Source: Sphingomonas japonica (GTDB lineage Bacteria; Pseudomonadota; Alphaproteobacteria; Sphingomonadales; Sphingomonadaceae). Taken from it: a DNA stretch of 64,000 nt. Both the position numbers and the translations under genes were made by a program. Below, piece after piece: positions 40,293 to 48,942 of the stretch (its first letter is position 1; each line of letters starts with the position of its first letter). Location: positions 124,001 to 188,000 of the forward strand of contig NZ_VDYR01000001.1 of the NCBI RefSeq assembly GCF_006346325.1, written 5' to 3'. The notes beneath the pieces were generated by a model. The model saw only the letters and a program-made list of their open reading frames with translations. It was not told the origin of the DNA and searched no databases.

Positions 40293-41657
40293 GTGAGCGG
40301 ACACAGCAAGGAACTACCGGCCATCGGCACGATGGCGGCGCAGATCGACCTTGCCGGACGATTGCGCATCTTCGATTTCGACGGCAATCTGTCGCGTCAG
40401 GCGCGTAGTCTGTGGACGTTGCTCGAACCCGAAATCCGCAGCGTTTCCGAGGCCTATTGGCAGCAATGGTTGCGCTGTTTCGCCGAGGAGCGCGATTGGG
40501 CACCGCACGAAACGCAAAAGATGATCGATCTGGGCATCGATTTCCTGCGCGACCGCTTTCTCCATACGTCGGGGCGCGCGTGGGTCGAATCGATCGAGCG
40601 ATCGGTCGCGGCTGCCTATTCCGCCGACATTCCGACGATGGCGTTGCTGTCGATGATCAGCGCCAGCGACCGCGCGGCGCTGGAGATCATCATCCGCAAG
40701 GTCGGCGCCGACCACGCGGAATTGCCCGGACTGATCGACACGCTGATGCGGCTGTCGGCGCTGGAAAGCGACATCACCGTCGCCACCTATCACCTGTATG
40801 TCGGCCACGGCCTGGCCTGCGAGCGCGAGCGACTGGCGGTGCAATTTCGCGAGAGCATCGGCGCGTCGCTCGAACATGCCAGCAGCGAAGGCGACAAGCT
40901 GCGCGGCCATGCCCAGACGACGTCTGCGTCGGCGCGGGGCATGCTGGGCAAGGCGAGTGAGGTCGCGGCGGCGGCGGAGCAGTCGGCAGTGGCGATGCGC
41001 GAGGCGGCGCAGACCGCGGCCGGGCTGATCCGGGCGATCGAGGACGCCCGCGGCGAAGTCGAGGCGGCGGCCGAGATCGCGACGCGCGCCAGCAGCCAGG
41101 CGGGCGAGGCGGTGCACATGTCGGAAGCGCTGAGCGATCATGCCAAGTCGATCGAATCGATCCTGGGGCTGATCCGCGAGATTGCCGGGCAGACCAATTT
41201 GCTGGCGCTCAACGCGACGATCGAGGCGGCGCGGGCAGGCGATGCCGGGCGCGGCTTCGCGGTGGTGGCGCAGGAAGTGAAGTCGCTCGCCAACCAGACC
41301 GCGCGCGCGACCGACGACATCGCCGCCAAGATCGCGGCGATCCAGGCTGCGACCCGCTCGACGGTGGCGACCAACGCCTCGATCCGCACCACGGTGAGCG
41401 AGGTGCAGCAAAGCGCCGACCGCATCCGCGGCGCGATGGAAGCACAGGCGCAGACCGTCACCGCGATCACCGCAGCCGTCGACGAAACCGCGCTCGCCGC
41501 CGATTCGATGTCGCACACAATCGCCGCGATCCTCGAGGATACCGAGAATGTCGCGTCGGAGATCGACCGCGTCGGGCAGGGTTTTACCGCGCTCGATGGC
41601 GAACTGGGCCAGCTCAAGAGCAATGCCGGAAACTTCGCGGTCCGGGTCGCAGCCTGA
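40293..41657 (+). CDS. Soluble methyl-accepting chemotaxis-type protein 1
   Basis: A 454-residue protein with no membrane helix. The N-terminal domain (about 1-185) is all-helical and recalls globin-coupled sensors, but a heme-binding proximal histidine is not identifiable at the expected place. The C-terminal part is a receptor signalling domain with hairpin tip [20 protein letters not shown] and [23 protein letters not shown] at 40293 is chosen for the AAGGGAG upstream. An ATG at 40332 is possible. Bases 40962-41506 are almost identical to the following paralogue, which has exactly the same length. Confidence 0.82.
   Translation: MSGHSKELPAIGTMAAQIDLAGRLRIFDFDGNLSRQARSLWTLLEPEIRSVSEAYWQQWLRCFAEERDWAPHETQKMIDLGIDFLRDRFLHTSGRAWVESIERSVAAAYSADIPTMALLSMISASDRAALEIIIRKVGADHAELPGLIDTLMRLSALESDITVATYHLYVGHGLACERERLAVQFRESIGASLEHASSEGDKLRGHAQTTSASARGMLGKASEVAAAAEQSAVAMREAAQTAAGLIRAIEDARGEVEAAAEIATRASSQAGEAVHMSEALSDHAKSIESILGLIREIAGQTNLLALNATIEAARAGDAGRGFAVVAQEVKSLANQTARATDDIAAKIAAIQAATRSTVATNASIRTTVSEVQQSADRIRGAMEAQAQTVTAITAAVDETALAADSMSHTIAAILEDTENVASEIDRVGQGFTALDGELGQLKSNAGNFAVRVAA
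40962..41506 (+). repeat. Homogenised 545-bp direct repeat, copy 1
   Basis: Matches 42355-42899 with only four differences, all silent, and with a run of 485 identical bases (40989-41473). It encodes most of the receptor signalling domain. The flanking sensor domains have diverged widely, so copying of this block alone, by gene conversion, is more likely than a recent whole-gene duplication. Confidence 0.93.
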
Positions 41658-41682
41658 CACGGCACGCAGGGGAGGGGAGGCA

Positions 41683-43047
41683 ATGGCGGCAACGACCGCA
41701 TCGGCTGGGCATTGGGGCGGCGAGGAACGGACGATCGCCGACCGCTTGCACGAATATGACTGGGACGGCATCGTCGTGCCCGGATCGGCCGAGATCAGCG
41801 AGTTGCTGGCAGGCGAAGAGGACGCGATCTCGCGCGTGTTCTGGAAGCATTATCTGACGCTGCCGGTCGCGGCGCATATCCGGGACGTCTATGTCGGCGA
41901 TCGGCTCGCGCGGCAGATCGCCGAGAGCGGGCGCTATACCAGCGTAAAATATGCCGCACCGACCAGCAGCGAGTGGGAACGCATGGCGCAGGCGCACGCG
42001 CTGGCGTCGGAACGCGCCAATATCCCGCTGCCCGCGTTGTTGGCGTCGCTCGCCTATGCCCATAGCGCGACGCTCGATCGCATCGCGGCGAAGGTCGGCG
42101 ACGACGTCGATCGCATGCGGCGGCTGGGCGACGTCGTCCAGCGGCTGGCGCTGATCGAGGCGGACGTCATGGCGACCTATCTCGCCCAGCGCGATGCCGA
42201 CCGGCGGCTCGGCGAGCGTCGCCGGCAATCGCAGGCGTTTCGCGCCGATATCGCCGGATCGATCGCCGGGGCGTCGGCGCTCGGATCGGAAATCCGCAGG
42301 CAGGCGCAGAGCGCCTCGGCATCGGCGCGCGGCACGTTGGGCAAGGTCAGCGAAGTCGCGGCGGCGGCGGAGCAGTCAGCGGTGGCGATGCGCGAGGCGG
42401 CGCAGACCGCGGCCGGGCTGATCCGGGCGATCGAGGACGCCCGCGGCGAAGTCGAGGCGGCGGCCGAGATCGCGACGCGCGCCAGCAGCCAGGCGGGCGA
42501 GGCGGTGCACATGTCGGAAGCGCTGAGCGATCATGCCAAGTCGATCGAATCGATCCTGGGGCTGATCCGCGAGATTGCCGGGCAGACCAATTTGCTGGCG
42601 CTCAACGCGACGATCGAGGCGGCGCGGGCAGGCGATGCCGGGCGCGGCTTCGCGGTGGTGGCGCAGGAAGTGAAGTCGCTCGCCAACCAGACCGCGCGCG
42701 CGACCGACGACATCGCCGCCAAGATCGCGGCGATCCAGGCTGCGACCCGCTCGACGGTGGCGACCAACGCCTCGATCCGCACCACGGTGAGCGAGGTGCA
42801 GCAAAGCGCCGACCGCATCCGCGGCGCGATGGAAGCACAGGCGCAGACCGTCACCGCGATCACCGCCGCCGTCGACGAAACCGCACTCGCCGCCGATTCC
42901 GCCGCCGTCACCGTGGACATGATCCGCAGCGACACCGAAGGCGTCACCGAGCAGATCGATCAGTTGCAAGGTGCCTTCTCGCGGATCGACGATCAGTTGC
43001 TCGCGCTGCGCAGCGCCGCCGACGCGTTTTCGGCCGACCCCGGCTGA
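41683..43047 (+). CDS. Soluble methyl-accepting chemotaxis-type protein 2
   Basis: A 454-residue paralogue of the preceding gene, 25 nt downstream. The N-terminal helical domain (1-185) shares little sequence with protein 1 and contains a different histidine-bearing helix ([20 protein letters not shown]), a conceivable ligand site but not a firm one. The signalling domain is identical to protein 1 over about 180 residues, then the last 50 residues diverge again ([20 protein letters not shown]). GGAGG precedes the ATG at 41683. Cytoplasmic location suggests control by a metabolite or redox signal. No che genes are in the window. Confidence 0.84.
   Translation: MAATTASAGHWGGEERTIADRLHEYDWDGIVVPGSAEISELLAGEEDAISRVFWKHYLTLPVAAHIRDVYVGDRLARQIAESGRYTSVKYAAPTSSEWERMAQAHALASERANIPLPALLASLAYAHSATLDRIAAKVGDDVDRMRRLGDVVQRLALIEADVMATYLAQRDADRRLGERRRQSQAFRADIAGSIAGASALGSEIRRQAQSASASARGTLGKVSEVAAAAEQSAVAMREAAQTAAGLIRAIEDARGEVEAAAEIATRASSQAGEAVHMSEALSDHAKSIESILGLIREIAGQTNLLALNATIEAARAGDAGRGFAVVAQEVKSLANQTARATDDIAAKIAAIQAATRSTVATNASIRTTVSEVQQSADRIRGAMEAQAQTVTAITAAVDETALAADSAAVTVDMIRSDTEGVTEQIDQLQGAFSRIDDQLLALRSAADAFSADPG
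42355..42899 (+). repeat. Homogenised 545-bp direct repeat, copy 2
   Basis: Second copy of the block at 40962-41506, displaced by 1393 bp. The four substitutions lie near the ends, two in the first 30 bases and two in the last 35, as expected at the borders of a conversion tract. Confidence 0.93.
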
Positions 43048-43087
43048 CGGGCTTTTCACGACCGCCTGCCGCGCCTATCCGGGCGCG

Positions 43088-43792
43088 ATGGACAAGACGC
43101 ATATTCTGGTGACGGGAAGCAGCCGCGGCATCGGCGCGGCGATCACCGCCGCGTTCGGGAGTGACCCGGTCACGCTGGTCGGGCACGGCACGGCCAGCGG
43201 CATCGCCGCCGACTTCTCCGATCCGGCGGCTCCGACCGCGCTGTGGCGGCAGGCGCTGGAGGCGCTGGGCGGGCGCATCGACGTGCTGATCAACAATGCT
43301 GGGGTGTTCGAGGCGTCGCCGCTCGCTGCCGATCACGGCGACTGGGTCGCTGCCTGGGAACGAACGCTGCGTATCAATCTGACTGCCTCGGCCGAGCTGT
43401 GCCGACTGGCGGTGCGGCACTGGCAGGAACGGGCAAGCGGCGGGCGGATCGTCAATATCGCCAGCCGCGCCGCCTATCGCGGCGATAGCCCTGCGCACTG
43501 GCATTATGCTGCGTCCAAAGCAGGGATGGTGGCGATGACCAAGACCATCGCCAGGGGCTATGCGCGCGAGGATATCCTTGCCTTTGCCGTCTGTCCGGGG
43601 TTCACGATGACGGGCATGGCCGAGGATTATCTCGAAAGCCGCGGCGGCGATGCGCTGCTCGCCGACATCCCGCTGGGGCGCGTCGCGCAGCCGCAGGAGA
43701 TCGCGGCCATCGCCCGCTTCGCAGCGCTCGACGCGCCGCCGTCGATGACCGGCGCGGTGCTCGACGCCAACGGCGCGAGTTATGTGCGATGA
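43088..43792 (+). CDS. Short-chain dehydrogenase/reductase
   Basis: A 234-residue classical SDR with the cofactor motif TGSSRGIG (residues 9-16), NNAG (69-72) and the catalytic S126, Y140 and K144 (HYAASKAG). The C-terminal AVLDANGASYVR is typical of 3-oxoacyl-ACP-reductase-like members. ATG at 43088 opens the Rossmann strand, and no strong ribosome-binding site precedes it. Its stop overlaps prmA by 4 nt. Substrate unknown. Confidence 0.9.
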   Translation: MDKTHILVTGSSRGIGAAITAAFGSDPVTLVGHGTASGIAADFSDPAAPTALWRQALEALGGRIDVLINNAGVFEASPLAADHGDWVAAWERTLRINLTASAELCRLAVRHWQERASGGRIVNIASRAAYRGDSPAHWHYAASKAGMVAMTKTIARGYAREDILAFAVCPGFTMTGMAEDYLESRGGDALLADIPLGRVAQPQEIAAIARFAALDAPPSMTGAVLDANGASYVR

Positions 43793-44724
43793 CCGACAGC
43801 TGGAAACTCACGCTGCGCTGCAACCGCGCCGAGGCGGAGGCGCTGGATACCGAGAGCGCGGCATTGGCGGCGATCGATCCGCTGCCGGTGCTGATGACGC
43901 GCGAGGGTGTCGAGGACGATCCCGACAGCTGGGTGCTCGAAGCCTATTTCGAGGACAAGCCGCGCGCCGAGGCGATCCGGGCTGTCACATCGCTGGTGCC
44001 GTCGCATGTCGGCAAGCGCCCGCAACCGCAACGGATCGCGGACGCCGACTGGGTGACGATGAGCCAGGCCGGGATCGAGCCGGTCCATGCCGGGCGCTTC
44101 TATGTCCACACCGCGAGCAACCGCGGCGCGGTTCCGCAGGGGGCGAAGGCATATCGCATCGAGGCCGGGCTCGCCTTCGGCACCGGGCAGCACCAGACGA
44201 CGACCGGCTGCCTGCTGACGCTCGACGCGATGAAGGCGCGGGGCGCGGTGGTGCGCAACCTGCTCGACTGCGGAACCGGCACCGGGCTGCTGGCATTCGC
44301 AGCCATGCATTTGTGGCCGCAGGCGTTCGCCGCGGCGTCGGACATCGATCCGGTGTCGATCGAGGTGACTCGCGAGAACGCGGCGGCGAACGGTGTCGCG
44401 CTCGGCGTAAATCGCGGGCAGCTGGCGCTGGCGGTCGCGCCGGGGCTCGACGATGCGATGCTTGTCGGGCGCGCACCGTACGACCTGATCATCGCCAATA
44501 TACTTGCCGGGCCGCTGATCGCGCTGGCCCCGTCGATCGCCGCGGCGACCGCGGAGGGCGGGACCGTGATCCTTGCGGGCCTGCTGACCACGCAGGCCGA
44601 TGCGGTCGCGGCTGCCTATCGGCGGCGCGGGTTCCGGGTGGCGGGGCGGGTCACCCTGGGCGACTGGCCGACGCTGCGATTGGTGAAGCGGCAGCGGTTT
44701 GCGCCGCTCCGGGCGAGTGCATAG
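43789..44724 (+). CDS. prmA: Ribosomal protein L11 methyltransferase
   Basis: A 311-residue SAM-dependent enzyme that trimethylates ribosomal protein L11. It has the N-terminal substrate-recognition domain (WKLTLRCNRAEAEALDTESA), the linker, and the methyltransferase domain with LAFGTGQHQTTTGCLLTLD, LDCGTGTGLLAFAAMHL and LIIANILAGPLIALAPSI. The glycine-rich loop reads CGTGTG where many PrmA have GCGSG. Its start overlaps the SDR gene as ATGA. Confidence 0.9.
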   Translation: MTDSWKLTLRCNRAEAEALDTESAALAAIDPLPVLMTREGVEDDPDSWVLEAYFEDKPRAEAIRAVTSLVPSHVGKRPQPQRIADADWVTMSQAGIEPVHAGRFYVHTASNRGAVPQGAKAYRIEAGLAFGTGQHQTTTGCLLTLDAMKARGAVVRNLLDCGTGTGLLAFAAMHLWPQAFAAASDIDPVSIEVTRENAAANGVALGVNRGQLALAVAPGLDDAMLVGRAPYDLIIANILAGPLIALAPSIAAATAEGGTVILAGLLTTQADAVAAAYRRRGFRVAGRVTLGDWPTLRLVKRQRFAPLRASA

Positions 44725-45415
44725 CCGCCCATCCCGATCGCGAAGGATCGGCGGTGTCGTCGCCGCGCTGCTGCTCGCCATGGTCGCGATCGGCTATGGC
44801 TACGGCTTTGCCGGATGGGCCATCGCCAAGCTGCCGGCCAATCGCGACTGGCGACAGTCCGATGCGGGCGCCGCAATCTATGTCGAGGACAATGGCATCC
44901 ACACCGGCATCGTCCTGCCCAAGGCGGTGCTGCCTCCCGGATTGCTGGCGCGGCTGCGTGCGGGCGACCTGCGCGATCCCGATTATACCCGGCATGACCA
45001 TGTCGCGTTCGGCTGGGGCGACAGGGCATTCTATATCGAGACGCCGACGTGGCGCGACCTGGACGCGGCGACCGTCGCGCACGCGGCGACCGGCAGCGAC
45101 GACACCGTGATGCATGTCGAGCACATCGCGCGGCCGGTCGCGCGCGAGGGCGTGCGGATGGCGCGGCTGCGCCCAGAGGAACTGGCAGGTCTGATCGCGT
45201 TCATCGAAGGCAGCTTCGATCCGGCAGGTCCGCCGCCCGAGCCGGGATATGGTCCGCACGATGCCTTTTATTCAGCGACCGGCCGCTACAGTGCGATCGT
45301 GACGTGCAACGAATGGACCGGTCGTGCGCTACGTCATGCTGGTGTAACAATCGGGGTCTGGACCCCGTTCTCGCAAGGCGTGATGCAATGGCTCGAGCCG
45401 CTCCCGATGGATTGA
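44717..45415 (+). CDS. DUF2459/TIGR02117 family protein
   Basis: A 232-residue protein with one N-terminal membrane helix (about 10-33) and a periplasmic domain bearing the family motif VEDNGIHTGIVLP, then HVAFGWGDRAFYIETPTW and the C-terminal TCNEWTGRALRHAG. The invariant histidine and cysteine suggest a papain-like (NlpC/P60-related) fold, but the activity is unknown. The start is taken as GTG at 44717, overlapping the prmA stop. TTG at 44699 is possible. The last 28 nt overlap the hydrolase gene. Confidence 0.82.
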   Translation: MHSRPSRSRRIGGVVAALLLAMVAIGYGYGFAGWAIAKLPANRDWRQSDAGAAIYVEDNGIHTGIVLPKAVLPPGLLARLRAGDLRDPDYTRHDHVAFGWGDRAFYIETPTWRDLDAATVAHAATGSDDTVMHVEHIARPVAREGVRMARLRPEELAGLIAFIEGSFDPAGPPPEPGYGPHDAFYSATGRYSAIVTCNEWTGRALRHAGVTIGVWTPFSQGVMQWLEPLPMD

Positions 45416-46113
45416 CCGCTCCGCCGTTCCAGGGGCTGGCGCTCGAATGGCCAAGGGCGGTGGGTACGGCGGCGCGGCTGCCATTCCAATGGCGCGGCTT
45501 GATGGACGTGCCGCGCGGCGATGGCCGGCCGGTGATGCTGCTGCCCGGGCTATTCAATTCGGACCGGTCGAACATCGTGCTGCGGCGCTATTTGAACGCG
45601 ATCGGATATGATGCGCAGGGCTGGCAACTGGGGCGCAATTTCGGGCAGCGCACGATCGGCGTGGACGCGATGAAATTGTCCGACCGGATCGCCGCCAGAG
45701 TCGAGGAGGCGGGCGAGCCGGTGACGCTGATCGGGGTCAGCCTGGGCGGGATCATGGCGCGGTTGATGGCGCATCGTCACCCCGATCTGGTGCGCGAGGT
45801 CATCACCGTCAGCGCGCCGTTCGCCGGCCCGGCGCGCGCCACCAACGTCTGGCGAGCATATGAGGTAATTTCGGGAACACGCATCGACGATCCCGAGGTG
45901 CTGGCGCTGGCCGAGGAAGCCGCGGCGCCGCTTCCCGTCCCGGCAACCGCGATCTGGAGCGCGAGCGACGGCTTCGTCAACGGCTATGCCTGCCGCGACG
46001 GCCACGGCGCGGCGATCGAGGTGCAGAGCAGCCATGTGTTCGTGCAGATGCACCACGACGTGATGCGCGCGGTGGCTGGGGTGCTGGGTAGCAGGTCCGA
46101 CCGGCCGAGCTAG
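45388..46113 (+). CDS. Alpha/beta hydrolase
   Basis: A 241-residue serine hydrolase. Oxyanion region LLPGLFNSDRSN, nucleophile S118 in IGVSLGGIMARLMA, acid in WSASDGFVNG and histidine in VQSSHVFVQMHHD are all in order. No signal peptide is seen. ATG at 45388, with AAGG upstream, lies inside the DUF2459 gene. An open frame further upstream is a shadow of that gene. Substrate unknown; family members include esterases and lipases. Confidence 0.87.
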   Translation: MARAAPDGLTAPPFQGLALEWPRAVGTAARLPFQWRGLMDVPRGDGRPVMLLPGLFNSDRSNIVLRRYLNAIGYDAQGWQLGRNFGQRTIGVDAMKLSDRIAARVEEAGEPVTLIGVSLGGIMARLMAHRHPDLVREVITVSAPFAGPARATNVWRAYEVISGTRIDDPEVLALAEEAAAPLPVPATAIWSASDGFVNGYACRDGHGAAIEVQSSHVFVQMHHDVMRAVAGVLGSRSDRPS

Positions 46114-46361
46114 TCGTCCCGCTCCGCCTCGCGCCGTGCCCGCCGCTCTTCTTCGCGGCGGCGGCGGCCTTCTTCGGCCTCCTGCTTGCGGACCTTGCGG
46201 CCGTAATTGCGGTCCGATTCGTCCTGGCTGGTGGTCGCCCAATCGACCGCCTGGCCGGTCGCTTTCACGGGCAGCGTGGCGACGTCCCATGCGGTCTTGG
46301 CGAGGCAGCCGCCGGTCAGCATCGGAAGCACCAGTGCAGGCAATATCAATTGTTTACGCAT
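46110..46361 (-). CDS. Small lipoprotein-like protein with charged tail
   Basis: An 83-residue protein. Signal peptide MRKQLILPALVLPMLTGGC with lipobox TGGC (C19), a short globular segment (AWDVATLPVKATGQAVDWAT), then a highly charged Arg/Glu helix (RRRREEERRARREAERDD) likely to form a coiled coil. I do not recognise a function. It converges on the hydrolase gene with a 4-nt overlap and lies 11 nt after the phosphodiesterase gene, so the two may share a transcript. Confidence 0.7.
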   Translation of the reverse strand: MRKQLILPALVLPMLTGGCLAKTAWDVATLPVKATGQAVDWATTSQDESDRNYGRKVRKQEAEEGRRRREEERRARREAERDD

Positions 46362-46372
46362 GCACCGAACCC

Positions 46373-47443
46373 CTATCGGGCCGCGTCGCGGGCCTTTGCC
46401 CCCTGTAGCGGAAAATCGGTGAAGAAGCCATCGATGCCGTAGCTCAGCAGGCGGGCCATCTCGTCTGCCATGCGGCCGGTCGCGTGCGGGTCGCTGCCGC
46501 TGCGGTCGGCTGGGGGCAGGAAGACGTTCTCGGCGCGGAAGGTCCAGGGATGGACCTTGAGCCCGGCGGCGTGCGCGGCGGCGACGAGCCCGGTGTCGGC
46601 GCCGTCTCGTTCGAGCAATTCCTTTTGCGGGCCAAGGCCATAGGCATAGGTCGCGATATCGTCGAGGCCGGCGGCAGTCAGCATCGCGGCGTAGCTTGGC
46701 GCGGCGTCGTCGGCGGGGCCGCCTTCGCTTGCCACGAGCTGGATCAGGCGGATGCCGGTCATCGCCTTGAGCCGTTTGAGGTTCGCCACTTCGAACGACT
46801 GGATGAACACCGGCGCCGAGGCGTCGCTCCAGCCCGCCTCGCTCAGTTGCGCGACCAGTTTCTCCTCGAGCGGCAGGCCGATCGACGCGAAATAGCTGGG
46901 GTGCTTGGTCTCGGGATAGATGCCGACATTGTTGGCTTTAGCGAGCGCGATGATCTCGGCCAGCGTCGGGATCTCGAACCTGCCGTCATATGCGGCGTTG
47001 GCGGGACGCAGTTGCGGCAGGCGTTCCCTGGCACGCAGCGTCTTGAGTTCCGCGAGCGTGAAATCCTCGGTGAACCATCCGGTCATTTCGACGCCGTCGA
47101 TCGTCCTGGTGGCGCGGCGCGCCGCAAATTCGGGATGCCGCGCCACGTCGGTGGTGTCGTCGATGCGGTTCTCGTGCCGCGCCACCAGTACGCCGTCCCT
47201 GGTCGGCACCAGATCGGGTTCGATGAAGTCGGCGCCCTGTTCGATCGCCAGCGTGTACGCGGCCAGCGTGTGTTCGGGACGCTCGCCGCTGGCACCGCGA
47301 TGCGCGATTACGATCGGCAGGCCGTGCTGCATCCTCGCCTCCTGCGTCATCGCGCACCCGCCCGCCATTGCCGCCAAAATTGCAAGCGCGGTGCGGAAAC
47401 CCCTGCGCAGTCGCGCGTTAGCAAACCGAGCCAAGGAGGGCAC
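46373..47443 (-). CDS. Glycerophosphodiester phosphodiesterase (GlpQ type), lipoprotein-like
   Basis: A 356-residue enzyme hydrolysing glycerophosphodiesters to glycerol-3-phosphate and an alcohol. The catalytic IVIAHRGASGERPEHTLAAY (H48) is followed by EPDLVPTRDGVLVARHEN and, at the end, GIDGFFTDFP. The N-terminus is a signal peptide with a weak lipobox (MAGGC, C30), pointing to the periplasm. The start is GTG at 47443, only 5 bp from the divergent 2Fe-2S gene start. TTG at 47434 would also retain the signal peptide. Confidence 0.88.
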   Translation of the reverse strand: MPSLARFANARLRRGFRTALAILAAMAGGCAMTQEARMQHGLPIVIAHRGASGERPEHTLAAYTLAIEQGADFIEPDLVPTRDGVLVARHENRIDDTTDVARHPEFAARRATRTIDGVEMTGWFTEDFTLAELKTLRARERLPQLRPANAAYDGRFEIPTLAEIIALAKANNVGIYPETKHPSYFASIGLPLEEKLVAQLSEAGWSDASAPVFIQSFEVANLKRLKAMTGIRLIQLVASEGGPADDAAPSYAAMLTAAGLDDIATYAYGLGPQKELLERDGADTGLVAAAHAAGLKVHPWTFRAENVFLPPADRSGSDPHATGRMADEMARLLSYGIDGFFTDFPLQGAKARDAAR

Positions 47444-47448
47444 CCCCT

Positions 47449-47964
47449 ATGCAATTCACCATCAACGGGAGGCGGTACGAGGCCGATCCCGATATCCGCA
47501 CCTCGCTGCTCGACCTGTGCCGCGAACATCTGGGGCTGACCGGATCGAAGAAGGGCTGCGACCACGGCCAGTGCGGTGCCTGCACGATGCTGGTGGACGG
47601 GCGGCGGATCAATAGCTGTCTCACGCTCGCGGTGATGCATCAGGATGATGACATTACGACGATCGAGGGGCTGGGGACCGTCGACGACCTGCATCCGATG
47701 CAATCGGCGTTCGTACGGCACGACGGTTTTCAGTGCGGCTATTGCACGCCGGGGCAGATTTGTTCGGCGGTGGGAATGCTCGACGAGGTCGCACGGGGCT
47801 GGCCGAGCCATGTCAGCGAGGGACTGGCGGGCGATGTCGAGCTTTCGGATGACGAAATCCGGGAGCGGATGAGCGGCAATCTGTGCCGGTGTTCGGCCTA
47901 TCCCAACATCGTCGACGCCATACGCGAGGTGTCCGGTCGCGAAGTCGCGGAGGCAGGGGCATGA
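47449..47964 (+). CDS. Molybdenum hydroxylase 2Fe-2S subunit (PaoA/YagT-like)
   Basis: A 171-residue subunit with two [2Fe-2S] clusters: C37, C42, C45 and C57 in the plant-type ferredoxin domain, and C96, C99, C146 and C148 in the helical domain ([19 protein letters not shown]). It passes electrons from the molybdenum centre to FAD. Unlike E. coli PaoA it has no Tat signal peptide, so the enzyme is probably cytoplasmic. AAGGAGGG precedes the ATG. It overlaps the FAD subunit gene by 4 nt. Confidence 0.93.
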   Translation: MQFTINGRRYEADPDIRTSLLDLCREHLGLTGSKKGCDHGQCGACTMLVDGRRINSCLTLAVMHQDDDITTIEGLGTVDDLHPMQSAFVRHDGFQCGYCTPGQICSAVGMLDEVARGWPSHVSEGLAGDVELSDDEIRERMSGNLCRCSAYPNIVDAIREVSGREVAEAGA

Positions 47965-48941
47965 AGACGTTCGACTATATGCGCGCCGAAAGCCCCGAAG
48001 CCGCGACGCGTGATGGCGGAGGCGAGGGCACCAGATTCATTGCCGGCGGTACCAACCTGCTCGACCTGATGAAGCTGCAGATCGAAACGCCGGGCAAGCT
48101 GGTCGACATCAGCCGGCTCAACCTCGCCAAGGTCGAGGAGACCGAGGAGGGCGGGCTGTCGATCGGGGCCTTGGTGGCCAACAGCGATCTGGCCGCGCAT
48201 CCGATCGTGCGCGAACGCTATGAAGTCCTCAGCCGCGCGTTGCTGGCCGGAGCGTCGGGGCAGCTGCGCAACAAGGCGTCGACCGGGGGCAATCTGCTCC
48301 AGCGGACGCGCTGCTATTATTTCTACGACACGTCGGTCGGGTGCAACAAGCGCGAACCGGGAAGCGGTTGCCCGGCGCAGGGCGGCTTCAACCGCATCCT
48401 GGCGGTGCTCGGCACGTCGGACGCATGCATCGCGACGCACCCCAGCGATATGGCGGTGGCGATGCGCGCGCTCGATGCAACGATCGTGACGCTCAAGGCC
48501 GATGGCGACCGCCGGCGGATTTCGATCCACGATTTCTACTGCCTGCCGGGCGACACGCCGCATATCGAGCATGTGCTGGAACCCGGCGAATTGATCACCC
48601 ATGTCGAGCTGCCGCCCGCGGCCAAAGGGCGGCACATCTATCGCAAGGTCCGCGACCGCGCCTCTTATGCCTTTGCGCTGGTGTCGATCGCCGCGATCGT
48701 CGCCGTCGAGGACGGGCGGATCGCGTCGGCATCGCTGGCGTTCGGCGGGCTTGGTCCGATGCCGTGGCGCGACGCCGCGGTCGAGGCGGCGCTGGTCGGT
48801 CAGGAACCGAGCCGCGCGGTGTTCGAAGCGGCGGCCGACGCGCTGCTTGCCGATGCACAAGGCTTCGGATCGAACGACTTCAAGATTCCGCTGACGCGCC
48901 GCACACTGATCGCGTGCCTAACCGAATTGACGGGAGGCTGA
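47961..48941 (+). CDS. Molybdenum hydroxylase FAD subunit with extra 4Fe-4S site (PaoB/YagS-like)
   Basis: A 326-residue subunit. FAD-binding motifs [13 protein letters not shown] and [10 protein letters not shown] match the xanthine dehydrogenase medium subunit. Four cysteines, C118, C128, C137 and C156, in the inserted segment match the additional [4Fe-4S] cluster known in E. coli PaoB. ATG at 47961 overlaps the 2Fe-2S gene stop as ATGA. It is followed by the first molybdopterin subunit gene after 1 nt. Confidence 0.92.
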   Translation: MKTFDYMRAESPEAATRDGGGEGTRFIAGGTNLLDLMKLQIETPGKLVDISRLNLAKVEETEEGGLSIGALVANSDLAAHPIVRERYEVLSRALLAGASGQLRNKASTGGNLLQRTRCYYFYDTSVGCNKREPGSGCPAQGGFNRILAVLGTSDACIATHPSDMAVAMRALDATIVTLKADGDRRRISIHDFYCLPGDTPHIEHVLEPGELITHVELPPAAKGRHIYRKVRDRASYAFALVSIAAIVAVEDGRIASASLAFGGLGPMPWRDAAVEAALVGQEPSRAVFEAAADALLADAQGFGSNDFKIPLTRRTLIACLTELTGG

Positions 48942-48942
48942 T

